Shown here one piece after another: positions 32,552 to 45,260 of a stretch of 64,000 nt of DNA; position 1 is the first letter of the stretch; each line of letters opens with the position of its first letter. A program made the position numbers and the translations under genes. The DNA comes from Rhodoluna sp. (lineage in GTDB: Bacteria > Actinomycetota > Actinomycetes > Actinomycetales > Microbacteriaceae): positions 1 through 64,000 of the forward strand of contig JAURIU010000002.1 of the NCBI GenBank assembly GCA_030832605.1, read 5' to 3'. The notes beneath the pieces are model-generated. The model saw only the letters and a program-made list of their open reading frames with translations. It ran no database searches and was not told the origin of the DNA.

Positions 32552-33577
32552 GTGAAGATGCTCCAAGACCGCACCCTAGAAGTGCTGCGCGCTATTGTTC
32601 AGGACTACATCAACACCAAAGAGCCGGTTGGTTCAAAAACCCTCGTCGATCGACACAATTTCGGCGTCTCATCGGCAACCATTCGCAACGACATGGCGCT
32701 TCTTGAAGAAGAGGAGCTCATAGTCGCCCCGCACACCTCGAGTGGGCGTGTTCCGACCGACAAGGGCTACCGACTGTTTGTTGACCGCTTGAGCGAGGTT
32801 AAGCCGCTCTCGAACGCCGAACGCTCTGCCATTGAGACCCTGCTCACCGCCAGCAGCGACCTTGAAGACACTCTTGCCAAAACGGTTCGCCTGCTGTCTC
32901 ACCTAACCAACCAGGTTGCGATGGTTCAATTTCCAACTCTGGGTAAGTCACAGGTCAGAAACATCGAGTTGCTTTCAATCACCGATGGCAAAGTTTTGAT
33001 TTTGCTGGTGGCCGACAACGGTCGTATCGAACAGCACATGATTGAAACCCCTGGTGGGTATGAACTGGATGACTTGGCTGAGATTCGGGCGAGGCTGAAC
33101 GCCTCCCTGGCTGGTAAACAACTTGCCAGTGTTGAAGGGCTACTCGCCACATTTGCCGAAAACTTTGCTCCAGATCGTCGTGCTTTGGTCACCCGAGTTG
33201 TGAACGGTCTGCTCGAGAGCGTTGACGCCAACCGAACCGAGAAACTGCTTCTCGCCGGAACCGGAAACTTAGCCAGGCGCGAAAATGACTTTGCCGGTTC
33301 CATCACCCCTGTTCTTGACGCGATTGAAGAGCAGGTGGTGTTGCTCCGCCTAATGAGCGAAATGCAGTCGGAGCAGCACGGTGTTGGCGTTCGAATCGGT
33401 CGTGAAAGCGGAGTCATCGGATTAAACGAAACATCGCTGATGGTTGCCGGCTACGAAAACCAAGGCGCAGAAGTTGCCAAACTCGGAGTTCTCGGCCCAA
33501 CCCGCATGGATTACTCGGGAAACATTGCGGCCATTAGAGCGGTTGCCCGCTACCTAACCAAGATTCTCGGAGAATAA
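32552..33577 (+). CDS. hrcA: heat-inducible transcriptional repressor HrcA
   Basis: [39 protein letters not shown]. Confidence 0.97.
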   Translation: MKMLQDRTLEVLRAIVQDYINTKEPVGSKTLVDRHNFGVSSATIRNDMALLEEEELIVAPHTSSGRVPTDKGYRLFVDRLSEVKPLSNAERSAIETLLTASSDLEDTLAKTVRLLSHLTNQVAMVQFPTLGKSQVRNIELLSITDGKVLILLVADNGRIEQHMIETPGGYELDDLAEIRARLNASLAGKQLASVEGLLATFAENFAPDRRALVTRVVNGLLESVDANRTEKLLLAGTGNLARRENDFAGSITPVLDAIEEQVVLLRLMSEMQSEQHGVGVRIGRESGVIGLNETSLMVAGYENQGAEVAKLGVLGPTRMDYSGNIAAIRAVARYLTKILGE

Positions 33578-33578
33578 C

Positions 33579-34658
33579 TTGAGCGACCACTATGAAGCCC
33601 TAGGTGTCGAGCGCGGTGCCAGTGATGAGCAAATCAAGAAGGCTTACCGCAAGCTGGCCCGCGAATTACACCCTGATGTAAATCCAGAACCCGCCGCTCA
33701 GGAGCGCTTCAAGGCCGTCACGCACGCCTACGAGGTGCTCAGCGACCCCGACGCCCGTCGAAACTACGACATGGGCGGTTCTGACCCGTTTGGTGGAGCG
33801 GGCGGTTTCGGTTTTGGAGACATTTTCGATTCATTCTTTGGTGGTGGCGGTTCGCGAGGGCCTCGTTCGCGAGTCGAAAGGGGCCAGGATGCGCTGCTGC
33901 GCGTTGACCTAACCCTTCGTGAAGCGGTGTTCGGTATTCAAAAGTCGGTCGACATCGACACGGCTGTGCTTTGTAAAACCTGCACCGGTAGCTGCTGCCA
34001 GCCGGGAACTTCGCTGAAAACCTGTGACATTTGCCGTGGCTCTGGTCAAATTCAGCGCCAGGTTCGCTCGCTCCTGGGCAATGTCTTGACCACAGCGCCG
34101 TGTAACTCTTGTCAGGGGTACGGCCAGACCATTCCTTCACCGTGTGTCGACTGCCGCGGGCAGGGTCGCGTGCGTTCGCGCAGAACTCTAGATCTGAACA
34201 TCCCAGGTGGTGTCGAAGACGGTTTGCGGCTGCAACTTGCCGGCCAAGGCGAAGTTGGTCAGGCCGGTGGCCCAAACGGCGACATCTACGTCGACATTTC
34301 GGTGCGAACGGACGAAATTTTCAGCCGACAGGGCGATGACCTGCATTGCACACTCGAAGTTCCGCTTCACGATGCTGTGCTTGGTGCAATGGTGAACATC
34401 GAAACCTTCGATGGTGACGAAAAGGTCGATATCGAGCCAGGATTCCAAACCGGCGATGTGGTCACGCTCAAAGGCAAGGGAGTTAGCCACCTGCGTTCGG
34501 CTGGTCGCGGAGACCTGAAGGTAACGCTTCAAGTGGTCACTCCAACCAAACTCGACAATAAGCAAAAAGAGTTGTTCCGCCAATTGCAAAAGCTGCGCAA
34601 AAATGATGAACCTAAATTGGTTCGCCACAAACAGGGCACCTTCAGGTCGAAGCGCTAA
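33579..34658 (+). CDS. dnaJ: molecular chaperone DnaJ
   Basis: J-domain HPD, Gly-rich region, CxxCxGxx zinc-finger-like repeats. Confidence 0.97.
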   Translation: MSDHYEALGVERGASDEQIKKAYRKLARELHPDVNPEPAAQERFKAVTHAYEVLSDPDARRNYDMGGSDPFGGAGGFGFGDIFDSFFGGGGSRGPRSRVERGQDALLRVDLTLREAVFGIQKSVDIDTAVLCKTCTGSCCQPGTSLKTCDICRGSGQIQRQVRSLLGNVLTTAPCNSCQGYGQTIPSPCVDCRGQGRVRSRRTLDLNIPGGVEDGLRLQLAGQGEVGQAGGPNGDIYVDISVRTDEIFSRQGDDLHCTLEVPLHDAVLGAMVNIETFDGDEKVDIEPGFQTGDVVTLKGKGVSHLRSAGRGDLKVTLQVVTPTKLDNKQKELFRQLQKLRKNDEPKLVRHKQGTFRSKR

Positions 34659-35392
34659 TGGTTGAGCCGCTATTTCGCTTCAACGAACCACTTGTGCCGG
34701 GGCAAGAGGTTCAGCTAACTGGCACTGAGGGTCATCACGCAGCTGCCGTTCGACGCATGCGAGTGGGTGAGGCAATCGCGTTGACCGATGGTCGAGGGCT
34801 AAAAGCCAGGGGAGTAGTGCGCGCTGTTGCGCCTAAGCAGTTGACCGTCGCAGTTCACTCCGTCGAGACAATCGAATCGCCTGTCGTCTCATTCACCCTT
34901 GTTCAAGCGGTTGCCAAAGGCGACCGTGACGAGCTCGCTATACAGGCAGCGACCGAACTTGGTGCCGGCAAGGTTGTGCCCTGGCAAGCAGACCGTTCGA
35001 TTTCAAAATGGGATGGCAAAGAAGAGAAAAACCGCGAACGTTGGCAGCAGATTGTTGACGAAGCTGCAAAGCAGGCACTTAGACCTTGGTTTCCACCTGT
35101 CACCCAGGTGCAGTCATCAAAATCGTTGGCAAAGCAAATTGCCGAATCTGCCGGTACTTTTCTGGTGCTTGATCCAACTTCACCGATTTCACTTAACCAA
35201 GTCGAGCTCTCGAAATCAGGTGAGGTTGCTCTCATCGTCGGCCCTGAGGGTGGCATCACCGAGGCCGAACTTGCGCTAGTCGAAACAGCTGGGGCAAAAC
35301 GCGTTCACCTTGGCACAGGAATCTTGAGAACCTCAACCGCTGGAATGGCTGCCATCTCAGTACTCGCCGCCAAGTCTGGCTACTGGGATTAG
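34658..35392 (+). CDS. rsmE: 16S rRNA (uracil1498-N3)-methyltransferase
   Basis: GPEGGITEAEL; HLGTGILRTSTAGMAAI. Confidence 0.95.
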   Translation: MVEPLFRFNEPLVPGQEVQLTGTEGHHAAAVRRMRVGEAIALTDGRGLKARGVVRAVAPKQLTVAVHSVETIESPVVSFTLVQAVAKGDRDELAIQAATELGAGKVVPWQADRSISKWDGKEEKNRERWQQIVDEAAKQALRPWFPPVTQVQSSKSLAKQIAESAGTFLVLDPTSPISLNQVELSKSGEVALIVGPEGGITEAELALVETAGAKRVHLGTGILRTSTAGMAAISVLAAKSGYWD

Positions 35393-35411
35393 ATTGGTTC
35401 AGGAGGAAAGT

Positions 35412-35750
35412 TTGGACAACTGCATTTTTTGCAAAATCGTAGCCGGTCAGTTTGGCACGGAATTGATTGCCGAGTCAGAGCATGCCATTGCATTCAAAGA
35501 CATTTCACCTCGCAAACCGATTCACGTTCTAGTGGTTCCTAGAGAACACCACCGTGACGTTTCAGAGCTTTCGGCGGCGAACCCAGTGGCACTTGCCGAC
35601 CTTGTTGCACTCGGATGTCGCGTTGCAGAGCAGCTCTCAACGGGCTCGTTCCGGCTCACCTTCAACACCGGCGAAGCCGCTGGTCAATCGGTGTTTCACG
35701 CCCACGGGCATATCACCAGCACCACGCCTAAGGCAGCCAGTGCCAGCTAG
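35412..35750 (+). CDS. HIT domain protein
   Basis: DNCIFCKIVAGQ..., HxHxH as FHAHGH; start placed at TTG 35412 after AGGAGG. Confidence 0.9.
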   Translation: MDNCIFCKIVAGQFGTELIAESEHAIAFKDISPRKPIHVLVVPREHHRDVSELSAANPVALADLVALGCRVAEQLSTGSFRLTFNTGEAAGQSVFHAHGHITSTTPKAASAS

Positions 35751-36738
35751 TAAAAAAGAAGTCGTTAGCGATCAGTTTGAACTCGCCGTAACCGACCTAG
35801 CTTCGGTTTTTGGGCCTGGCGACCAGCTGGTGCGCGAACTCGAGTCTATTTTCGCCGAGCTCCGAATCTCGGCCAGAGGCAACAAGATCAAACTCGAAGG
35901 CTCTGCTGTCGCCGTTGCAACCTCTCGACGTGCCATCGATGAACTGGCCACCATGGTTACCAACGGACGCATACCGACGGCCGAAGATGTAAACCGAGTG
36001 GTCGCCATGCTGAAAACCAACTCGGGGGCGAAAGCCGCCGAAGTACTGAGTCAGAGCATCCTCTCGTCTCGTGGCAAAACCATTCGACCAAAAACTGAAG
36101 GTCAAAAGACCTATGTGGATGCGATTGACCAACACACCATCGTGTTTGGCATCGGCCCGGCCGGTACCGGTAAAACCTACCTAGCCATGGCAAAGGCCGT
36201 GCAGGCTCTTCAGCGCAAAGAAGTTAGCCGAATCATTTTGACTCGTCCAGCTGTTGAAGCGGGCGAGCGCTTGGGCTTTTTGCCCGGCACGCTCAACGAC
36301 AAAATCGACCCTTATCTTCGCCCATTGTTCGACGCGCTCGGTGAAATGCTCGATGCCGATGCAGTTCCAAAATTGATGGCCGCTGGAACCATAGAGGTGG
36401 CACCGCTTGCCTACATGCGCGGGCGCACTCTCAATGACTGTTTCGTGATTCTCGACGAGGCCCAGAACACCACGCCAGAGCAGATGAAAATGTTTCTGAC
36501 TCGACTGGGCTTCAACTCAAAAATGGTTATTACCGGCGACATTACCCAAGTCGACCTTCCTGCCGGAGTTTCAGGCTTGAAGACGGCCGAAGCCTTTCTG
36601 CAGAACATCGACGACATGTACTTTGCCACTTTGACCAGCGCAGACGTTGTGCGTCACTCGCTGGTAGCCAGAATCGTGGATGCTTACACAAAGTTTGAAC
36701 AAAAGAACCTGGTCAACGCCTCAAGGAGCAAGCGATGA
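35740..36738 (+). CDS. phoH: PhoH-like ATPase (YbeZ type)
   Basis: GIGPAGTGKTYLAMAKAV; ILDEAQNTTPEQMKMFLTRLGF; GTG start 35740 preferred over the 35554 ORF start. Confidence 0.95.
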   Translation: MPASKKEVVSDQFELAVTDLASVFGPGDQLVRELESIFAELRISARGNKIKLEGSAVAVATSRRAIDELATMVTNGRIPTAEDVNRVVAMLKTNSGAKAAEVLSQSILSSRGKTIRPKTEGQKTYVDAIDQHTIVFGIGPAGTGKTYLAMAKAVQALQRKEVSRIILTRPAVEAGERLGFLPGTLNDKIDPYLRPLFDALGEMLDADAVPKLMAAGTIEVAPLAYMRGRTLNDCFVILDEAQNTTPEQMKMFLTRLGFNSKMVITGDITQVDLPAGVSGLKTAEAFLQNIDDMYFATLTSADVVRHSLVARIVDAYTKFEQKNLVNASRSKR

Positions 36739-37193
36739 GCGTCGAATTGAACAACGAATCTGGTGTTGAGGTAGACCAGCCTCGGGTGTTGGCACTTGCA
36801 ACTTACGCGCTCGATTACATGAACATCCACCCTGATGCCGACTTGGCGATTTCGTTCACCGATGAAGCGACGATGGAAAAACTTCACATAGAGTTCATGG
36901 ACGAACCGGGTCCAACCGACGTTCTCTCGTTCCCGATGGACGAACTGAGGCCAGGAACGCCTGAAGACATGACTCCGGCCGGTCTGCTAGGCGACATCGT
37001 GGTTTGCCCAACGGTTGCCGAGCGTCAAGCGGTTACAGCCGGGCATGAAACCATCAACGAAATCCTGCTGCTAACCACGCACGGCATTTTGCACCTTCTC
37101 GGGTTCGATCACGCCGAACCAGAAGAAGAGAAAGAAATGTTCGGTCTGCAGCGCGAGATTCTCGAAAGCTTCTATGTCGCGGAACGAAGCTAA
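36735..37193 (+). CDS. ybeY: endoribonuclease YbeY
   Basis: TDVLSFPMDE; THGILHLLGFDHAEPEEEKEMF. Confidence 0.97.
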   Translation: MSVELNNESGVEVDQPRVLALATYALDYMNIHPDADLAISFTDEATMEKLHIEFMDEPGPTDVLSFPMDELRPGTPEDMTPAGLLGDIVVCPTVAERQAVTAGHETINEILLLTTHGILHLLGFDHAEPEEEKEMFGLQREILESFYVAERS

Positions 37194-38321
37194 GTGGTCA
37201 CCGTAGCCATTTGGGTCGCCGTCATTCTGGCCGTTACATCGGTTTTGACCGCTGTGTTGGCTGCGGCCATCGAACGCGACGAACTTATCGAGCAGGGCAA
37301 CGAGTCAATCACATTTCTTAGGCTCACCCTCACCGGTCTTTTTGGTGCAGTGATCGGCGCTGCCATTGCTCCGGCAACACCAACCTGGTGGTGGACGGCA
37401 ATCATTACGTCGCTGCTCATGGCTGCTCTAATCTTGGGTTCACAACTGGCAGCCCGCTTTATGGGGCATTCAAACTTTGGCCGCGTTCTGGCCAAGGTGT
37501 TTGCCAGATCCATGAAGTCACTTGACCTGCTGTTCACACCTCTAGCGATGCCAAAACAAGAGCAACCAGACGAGTTTGAGCAAGAACTCCTCGAATCGGT
37601 TGACGAGTTTGGTGAAACGATTGTTCGCGAGGTAATGGTTCCGCGCATCGATATGGCAACCGTTTTGGCCGATTCACCGCTTTCGATCGCGCTCGAAACA
37701 TTTTTGGCTAGCGGTTACTCACGTCTACCAATTCAAGGCAAGAGCGTAGATGACATTGTCGGCGTCTTGTACCTGAAAGATGTCGCTCGCATTCTCTCGA
37801 AAGATCCGGCTTCGCTCGAGACCACCACTGTTTCGACCAAGGGTCGCAAGCCGACCTTTGTTCCAGAATCGATGCCGGTCGATGATTTGTTGCGTCAGAT
37901 GCAGAAAAGTGCCACTCACATCGCCATCGTGGTTGATGAGTATGGTGGCGTTGCTGGTTTGGTGACTATGGAAGACGTGATCGAAGAAATTGTCGGTGAC
38001 ATCGCTGACGAATACGACCGCGAGATTCCAGAGGTAGAAGAACTAGAGGATGGCCAACTGAGAGTATCTGCCAAGTTCTCGTTGTTCGACTTGGGCGAAC
38101 GTTTTGGCCTCGAGCTTGAAGACGAGGATGTCGATACCGTGGGTGGCATGTTGAGCAAGTTGCTCGGCAAGTTGCCCGCAAAAGACGATTCGGTTACGTT
38201 CTCGGGATTGACCTTGAAGGCCGATCGGCTAGAGGGCCGCCCAAAGCGCCTGATCACCGTCATTGTCGAACCAAACCAAGAATTGTTAGAGGCACAGGCT
38301 GCCTTCGAAGGAGAAAACTAG
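37194..38321 (+). CDS. hemolysin-family/CorC-type protein (CNNM, CBS pair, CorC-HlyC domain)
   Basis: VREVMVPRIDM; AIVVDEYGGVAGLVTMEDVIEEIVGDI. Confidence 0.95.
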   Translation: MVTVAIWVAVILAVTSVLTAVLAAAIERDELIEQGNESITFLRLTLTGLFGAVIGAAIAPATPTWWWTAIITSLLMAALILGSQLAARFMGHSNFGRVLAKVFARSMKSLDLLFTPLAMPKQEQPDEFEQELLESVDEFGETIVREVMVPRIDMATVLADSPLSIALETFLASGYSRLPIQGKSVDDIVGVLYLKDVARILSKDPASLETTTVSTKGRKPTFVPESMPVDDLLRQMQKSATHIAIVVDEYGGVAGLVTMEDVIEEIVGDIADEYDREIPEVEELEDGQLRVSAKFSLFDLGERFGLELEDEDVDTVGGMLSKLLGKLPAKDDSVTFSGLTLKADRLEGRPKRLITVIVEPNQELLEAQAAFEGEN

Positions 38322-39212
38322 ATGACCGAGCACAGATCGGGATTCGTCTCTTTCGTAGGGAGACCGAACGTCGGTAAATCGACGCTCACCAACGCCCTGG
38401 TTGGCGAGAAGATTGCCATTACGAGCGCTAAGCCGCAAACCACGCGCCGCGCCATCCGCGGAATTGTTCACCGTGAACACGGTCAAATCATCGTCGTCGA
38501 CACACCTGGTCTTCATCGCCCGCGCACACTGTTGGGCAAGCGTTTGAATGACCTTGTCGACACCACCCTCAGCGGCGTCGACGTGATTGGCTTCTGCATT
38601 CCGGCGAATGAGAAAATCGGCCCTGGTGACAATTTCATCAACGAGCAGCTCGGTGAATTCAGACGTGCCAAACTCGTTGCCGTTGTCACCAAGTGCGAAC
38701 TTGTTAGCAAGACCGCCCTTGCAGACCAGTTGCAGGCCGTCTCTAAACTTCGCGACTGGGCTGAAATCGTGCCGGTCTCGGCTCTGGGTGATGAACAACT
38801 TGACGTTTTGACCGATGTGCTGATCGGGTTGCTCCCAGTTGGCCCCGCACTCTACCCGGCCGACGCCGTGACCGATGAAACTATCGAGTCGCGCATCTGT
38901 GAACTTATTCGTGAGGCCGCGCTAGAGGGAGTTCATGACGAACTGCCACACTCGCTTGCGGTAACCATCGACGAGATGAACCAGCGCGAAGGTAGGAACA
39001 TGGTCGACATCCATGCCAACGTTTGGGTTGAACGAGACAGCCAAAAGGGCATCATCGTAGGTCACGGCGGGGAGCGCATCAAAGATGTGGGTAGCAAATC
39101 TCGCATCGAAATCGAGAAACTGATTGGCCAAAAAGTGTTTTTGAACATCCGAGTCAAGGTTGCTCCCGATTGGCAGCGCGACCCGAAGCAACTTGGGCGA
39201 CTTGGCTTTTAG
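38322..39212 (+). CDS. era: GTPase Era
   Basis: GRPNVGKSTLTNALVG; KH-domain QKGIIVGHGGERIKDVG. Confidence 0.97.
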   Translation: MTEHRSGFVSFVGRPNVGKSTLTNALVGEKIAITSAKPQTTRRAIRGIVHREHGQIIVVDTPGLHRPRTLLGKRLNDLVDTTLSGVDVIGFCIPANEKIGPGDNFINEQLGEFRRAKLVAVVTKCELVSKTALADQLQAVSKLRDWAEIVPVSALGDEQLDVLTDVLIGLLPVGPALYPADAVTDETIESRICELIREAALEGVHDELPHSLAVTIDEMNQREGRNMVDIHANVWVERDSQKGIIVGHGGERIKDVGSKSRIEIEKLIGQKVFLNIRVKVAPDWQRDPKQLGRLGF

Positions 39213-39237
39213 CCAGCAAAAGGGCTAACCTGAACTC

Positions 39238-41101
<1,864 letters not shown>

Positions 41102-41141
41102 TCTGCCGAAGTTTCGCGACTCGGTTAGGCATACTTGAGGC

Positions 41142-41867
41142 GTGCCCCTATATCGTGACGAAGCCGTGGTTTTGCGAACCCACAAGCTTGGCGAAGCCGA
41201 CCGCATCGTCACCATGCTCAGCAAAAACCACGGGCAGATTAGGGCGGTAGCCAAGGGAGTTCGGCGAACAGCATCCAAGTTTGGATCAAGGCTCGAGCCG
41301 TTCATGGTGGTCGATGTGCAACTGTTCGAAGGTAAGAATCTAGACACCGTGAGTCAGGTTGAAACGCTGGCTTCTTATGGAGCTTCAATCATCGAAAACT
41401 ACGCTGCATACACCTCGGCCAGTGCCATGGTTGAAACGGCCGAAAAGCTCACCGGCGATGTCGGCAGCCCACAGCAGTATCTTCTGCTACTCGGTGGCTT
41501 GAGGTCTCTTGCCAATCAAGATCACGATCCTTCACTGATTCTCGACTCCTACCTTTTGCGCGCCCTCTCGGTTGCCGGTTGGGCGCCTAACTTTGCCGAT
41601 TGCTCACGTTGCAGCGCCCCTGGGCCTCATCGGGCCTTTGTGTTGCAGCTCGGCGGAGTGGTTTGCGCCGACTGCAAGCCGGCCGGTGCCGCGGTCATCG
41701 ACGATGACACGGCAAAACTGCTTGGCGCGCTGCTCAGTGGTGAATGGGATGTCGCCGACGCAAGTTCACCGCGCTCACGCACCTCGGCGGCCGGTATCGT
41801 GGCCGCCTACAGCCAGTGGCACATCGAACGAGGGCTAAAATCGCTTCAACACGTGGAGCGAGAATGA
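41142..41867 (+). CDS. recO: DNA repair protein RecO
   Basis: [43 protein letters not shown]...CADC zinc motif. Confidence 0.95.
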   Translation: MPLYRDEAVVLRTHKLGEADRIVTMLSKNHGQIRAVAKGVRRTASKFGSRLEPFMVVDVQLFEGKNLDTVSQVETLASYGASIIENYAAYTSASAMVETAEKLTGDVGSPQQYLLLLGGLRSLANQDHDPSLILDSYLLRALSVAGWAPNFADCSRCSAPGPHRAFVLQLGGVVCADCKPAGAAVIDDDTAKLLGALLSGEWDVADASSPRSRTSAAGIVAAYSQWHIERGLKSLQHVERE

Positions 41868-42637
41868 CCCAACTAGAACCGGTATCCAAGCCCGGAGTAA
41901 AGCCGCCAAAATTCGGCTCGCTTCCTGTTCCCGCGCACGTTGCAATCGTCATGGATGGCAACGGTCGTTGGGCAAATGCCCGAGGTCTAACCCGTGTTGA
42001 AGGCCACAAGGCTGGCGAGGTGGCGCTACTCGATGTGGTCGCCGGCGCCATCGAGGCGGGTGTGAAAAATCTAACCGTCTTCGCTTTCTCGACCGAAAAC
42101 TGGAAGCGCTCGCCCGAAGAAGTGCGCTTTCTAATGGGCTACAACGTCGAGGTGCTGCGCCGCCGCCGTGATCAGCTGAACGCCTGGGGAGTCCGCGTTC
42201 GCTGGGCTGGCCGACGTCCAAGGCTCTGGTCGAGCGTGATTCGCGAACTTGAAGCCGCCGAAGCTCTCACCGCCAAGAACAAAACCCTTACGCTCACCAT
42301 GTGCGTGAACTACGGCTCCCGGGTTGAGATGCTCGACGCCATCAATGCCATGAGCGCGGATGTCGCATCCGGCGTTCTAAAGTCTGGCTCGGTCACCGAG
42401 AAAACCTTGAGCAAGTACCTCAACTCAGGATTCTTGCCAGACGTAGACCTTTTCATCAGAAGTTCGGGGGAGCAGCGCATCTCAAACTTCCTACTTTGGC
42501 AAAGTGCTTATGCCGAACTGGTCTTCGACGACACCCCGTGGCCCGATTTCAACCGCAAATCTCTTTGGAACGCCATAGTCGCATTCACCAATCGGGATCG
42601 TAGATTTGGTGGCGCGGTAGACAAGCCCGCCAAGTAG
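41864..42637 (+). CDS. uppS: isoprenyl transferase (undecaprenyl diphosphate synthase family)
   Basis: [56 protein letters not shown] 41864 preferred over upstream ORF start. Confidence 0.96.
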   Translation: MTQLEPVSKPGVKPPKFGSLPVPAHVAIVMDGNGRWANARGLTRVEGHKAGEVALLDVVAGAIEAGVKNLTVFAFSTENWKRSPEEVRFLMGYNVEVLRRRRDQLNAWGVRVRWAGRRPRLWSSVIRELEAAEALTAKNKTLTLTMCVNYGSRVEMLDAINAMSADVASGVLKSGSVTEKTLSKYLNSGFLPDVDLFIRSSGEQRISNFLLWQSAYAELVFDDTPWPDFNRKSLWNAIVAFTNRDRRFGGAVDKPAK

Positions 42638-42688
42638 ACTGATAACTTCCCACAGAGTCGTCTTAGCAGCCAGCTAGACGCTAGAAAC

Positions 42689-44080
42689 ATGGAGTTCAAA
42701 GTGGCCAACCCAAATCGTCTCGATTCAGTTATTTCGCTTGCAAAGCGCCGCGGATTCGTCTTTCCAGCCGGAGAAATCTATGGCGGAACCCGATCGGCAT
42801 GGGACTACGGACCCTTGGGTGTAGAACTCAAAGAAAACATCAAGCGTCAGTGGTGGCGCACGGTTGTTGCCAGCCGTGAAGACGTTGTCGGACTTGACTC
42901 ATCGGTCATCCTGCCACGTAAGGTTTGGGAGGCTTCTGGCCACGTTCGCGAGTTCGTCGACCCACTAATCGAGTGCACCTCTTGCCACAAGCGCTTTCGC
43001 GCCGACCACCTAGAAGAAGCCTTTGAAGAGAAGAAGGGTCGCGCACCTGGCTCACTAAACGAGGTTCCTTGCCCAAACTGTGGAACCAAGGAATCTTGGA
43101 CCGAACCGAAAATGTTCAACGGTCTTCTGAAGACTTACCTCGGACCGGTTGAAGACGAGAGCGGAATGCACTTTCTTCGCCCAGAAACCGCTCAGGGTAT
43201 CTTCGTAAACTTCGCCAACGTGCTTGGTTCTTCGCGCATGAAACCCCCATTCGGCATCGGCCAGATCGGCAAGTCGTTTCGCAACGAAATCACCCCGGGT
43301 AACTTCATCTTCAGAACTCGCGAGTTCGAGCAGATGGAGATGGAATTCTTCGTAGAGCCTGGCACCGACGAGCAGTGGCACGATTACTGGATCGAGCAGC
43401 GGATGGCTTGGTACACCGACCTAGGCATAAACCCAGACAACCTGCGCCTGTTCGAGCACCCGAAAGAGAAGCTTTCGCACTACTCCAAGCGCACGGTAGA
43501 TATCGAATACCGTTTCGGTTTTCAGGGCAGCGAGTTCGGCGAGCTCGAGGGTATCGCCAACCGTACCGACTTCGACCTGTCGACTCACTCTAAAGAGTCG
43601 GGTGTTGACCTGTCTTACTTCGATCAGGCCAAGGGCGAGCGCTGGGTTCCTTATGTAATCGAGCCGGCTGCCGGTCTAACCAGATCGCTCATGGCTTTCT
43701 TGGTCGACGCTTACGCCGAAGACGAAGCGCCAAACACCAAGGGTGGCGTGGATGTTCGCACCGTACTTCGACTCGACTACCGTCTTGCGCCGGTCAAGGC
43801 CGCTGTCTTGCCACTGTCGCGCAACGAAGACCTCTCACCGGTTGCTCGCAACCTGGCTCAAGAGCTTCGCCGCTACTGGAACATCGACTTCGATGACTCG
43901 GGCGCCATTGGTCGCCGCTACCGTCGTCAAGACGAAATCGGAACCCCGTTCTGCATCACCGTTGACTTCGACTCACTTGAAGACCAGGCGGTTACCGTTC
44001 GTGAGCGCGACACCATGGCTCAGGAACGCGTATCGCTGACCAACCTTCGCGGTTATCTAGCGGAACGCTTGATCGGCTAA
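42689..44080 (+). CDS. glyS: glycyl-tRNA synthetase (dimeric type)
   Basis: [53 protein letters not shown]. Exact start uncertain (42689 or GTG 42701). Confidence 0.97.
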   Translation: MEFKVANPNRLDSVISLAKRRGFVFPAGEIYGGTRSAWDYGPLGVELKENIKRQWWRTVVASREDVVGLDSSVILPRKVWEASGHVREFVDPLIECTSCHKRFRADHLEEAFEEKKGRAPGSLNEVPCPNCGTKESWTEPKMFNGLLKTYLGPVEDESGMHFLRPETAQGIFVNFANVLGSSRMKPPFGIGQIGKSFRNEITPGNFIFRTREFEQMEMEFFVEPGTDEQWHDYWIEQRMAWYTDLGINPDNLRLFEHPKEKLSHYSKRTVDIEYRFGFQGSEFGELEGIANRTDFDLSTHSKESGVDLSYFDQAKGERWVPYVIEPAAGLTRSLMAFLVDAYAEDEAPNTKGGVDVRTVLRLDYRLAPVKAAVLPLSRNEDLSPVARNLAQELRRYWNIDFDDSGAIGRRYRRQDEIGTPFCITVDFDSLEDQAVTVRERDTMAQERVSLTNLRGYLAERLIG

Positions 44081-44084
44081 CTAA

Positions 44085-45260
44085 GTGACACTAACCGCCA
44101 AGCCGGCGTTGCAGTACGGCAAGATTTCGATCGCCACTCCGGTGGTGCTGGCTCCCATGGCTGGCATCACTAACACTGCGTTTCGACGTCTGTGCCGCGA
44201 ATTTGGCGGTGGCTTGTACGTTTCAGAAATGGTCACCTCAAGAGCGCTCGTGGAGCGCACCGAGGAGTCTTTGCGCCTGGTTGGGCATCACGAAAGCGAA
44301 GACATTCGTTCGGTGCAGCTTTATGGTGTCGACCCGAAAACCATCTCCGATGCAGTGACGATGTTGGTCGCCGAAGATCGAGCCGACCACATTGACCTCA
44401 ACTTTGGCTGCCCAGTGCCCAAGGTGACTCGAAAGGGCGGCGGCGCTGCCTTGCCCTGGAAGCAAGATTTGTTCGCCTCGATTGTGACCGCTGCGGTACG
44501 TGCGGCCGGGGAGGTTCCGGTCACAGTCAAGATGCGCAAGGGTATCGACGCCGACCACCTCACCTACATCGACGCCGGTAAAGCGGCCAGAGATGCCGGA
44601 GTGGCAGCCGTTGCGCTTCACGGCCGCACCGCATCCGATTACTACAGTGGCACCGCCGACTGGAACGCGATTGCAGAGCTGCGGCAGGCCATCCCAGATG
44701 TTCAGGTGCTTGGCAACGGTGACATTTGGTCTGCTGGTGATGCAATTCGCATGATGCGCGAAACCGGGGTAGACGGAGTAGTTGTAGGTAGAGGTTGCCT
44801 TGGCAGGCCTTGGCTATTTGGTGATTTGCAGTCTGCGTTCGATGAATACCTTCGCAACCCAAATTCAGACGCCGCAATAAACCCGATTCAGCCGAGCCTG
44901 GGCGAAGTTGCCGACGCGTTCAAGCGCCACGCCGAGTTGTTGGTGGAATTCTTCGAGAGCGAAGAGCACGCCTGTCGCGACATTCGCAAGCATGTCGCCT
45001 GGTATTTCAAGGGATACCCGGTTGGTGGCGAGTTTAGAGCCGCGCTTGCACAGGTCGAAAGCCTCGACCACATGGATGAAATCTTGAGCCGACTGGACCG
45101 CAACCAGCCATACCCTGGCGAAGAAGCCGAAGGCCCGCGCGGTCGACTCGGTGGAGCAAAGTCATGCGCTTTGCCAGAAAACTGGCTCGGTTCGCGTGAG
45201 CTGGTCGGCGACCAGCGTCGAATGCTAGCCGAAGCCGAGCTGGGGGTGTCTGGCGGATGA
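44085..45260 (+). CDS. dusB: tRNA dihydrouridine synthase DusB
   Basis: VLAPMAGITNTAFRRLCREFGGGLYVSEMV; DLNFGCPVPKVTRKGGGAAL. Confidence 0.96.
   Translation: MTLTAKPALQYGKISIATPVVLAPMAGITNTAFRRLCREFGGGLYVSEMVTSRALVERTEESLRLVGHHESEDIRSVQLYGVDPKTISDAVTMLVAEDRADHIDLNFGCPVPKVTRKGGGAALPWKQDLFASIVTAAVRAAGEVPVTVKMRKGIDADHLTYIDAGKAARDAGVAAVALHGRTASDYYSGTADWNAIAELRQAIPDVQVLGNGDIWSAGDAIRMMRETGVDGVVVGRGCLGRPWLFGDLQSAFDEYLRNPNSDAAINPIQPSLGEVADAFKRHAELLVEFFESEEHACRDIRKHVAWYFKGYPVGGEFRAALAQVESLDHMDEILSRLDRNQPYPGEEAEGPRGRLGGAKSCALPENWLGSRELVGDQRRMLAEAELGVSGG

Noticed and set aside
33739-34275. 178-aa ORF antisense to dnaJ
   Set aside because: Composition typical of antisense translation of the Gly/Cys-rich DnaJ region.
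41744-41863. N-terminal extension of the uppS ORF
   Set aside because: Overlaps recO in another frame; ATG at 41864 with conserved N-terminus is the better start.
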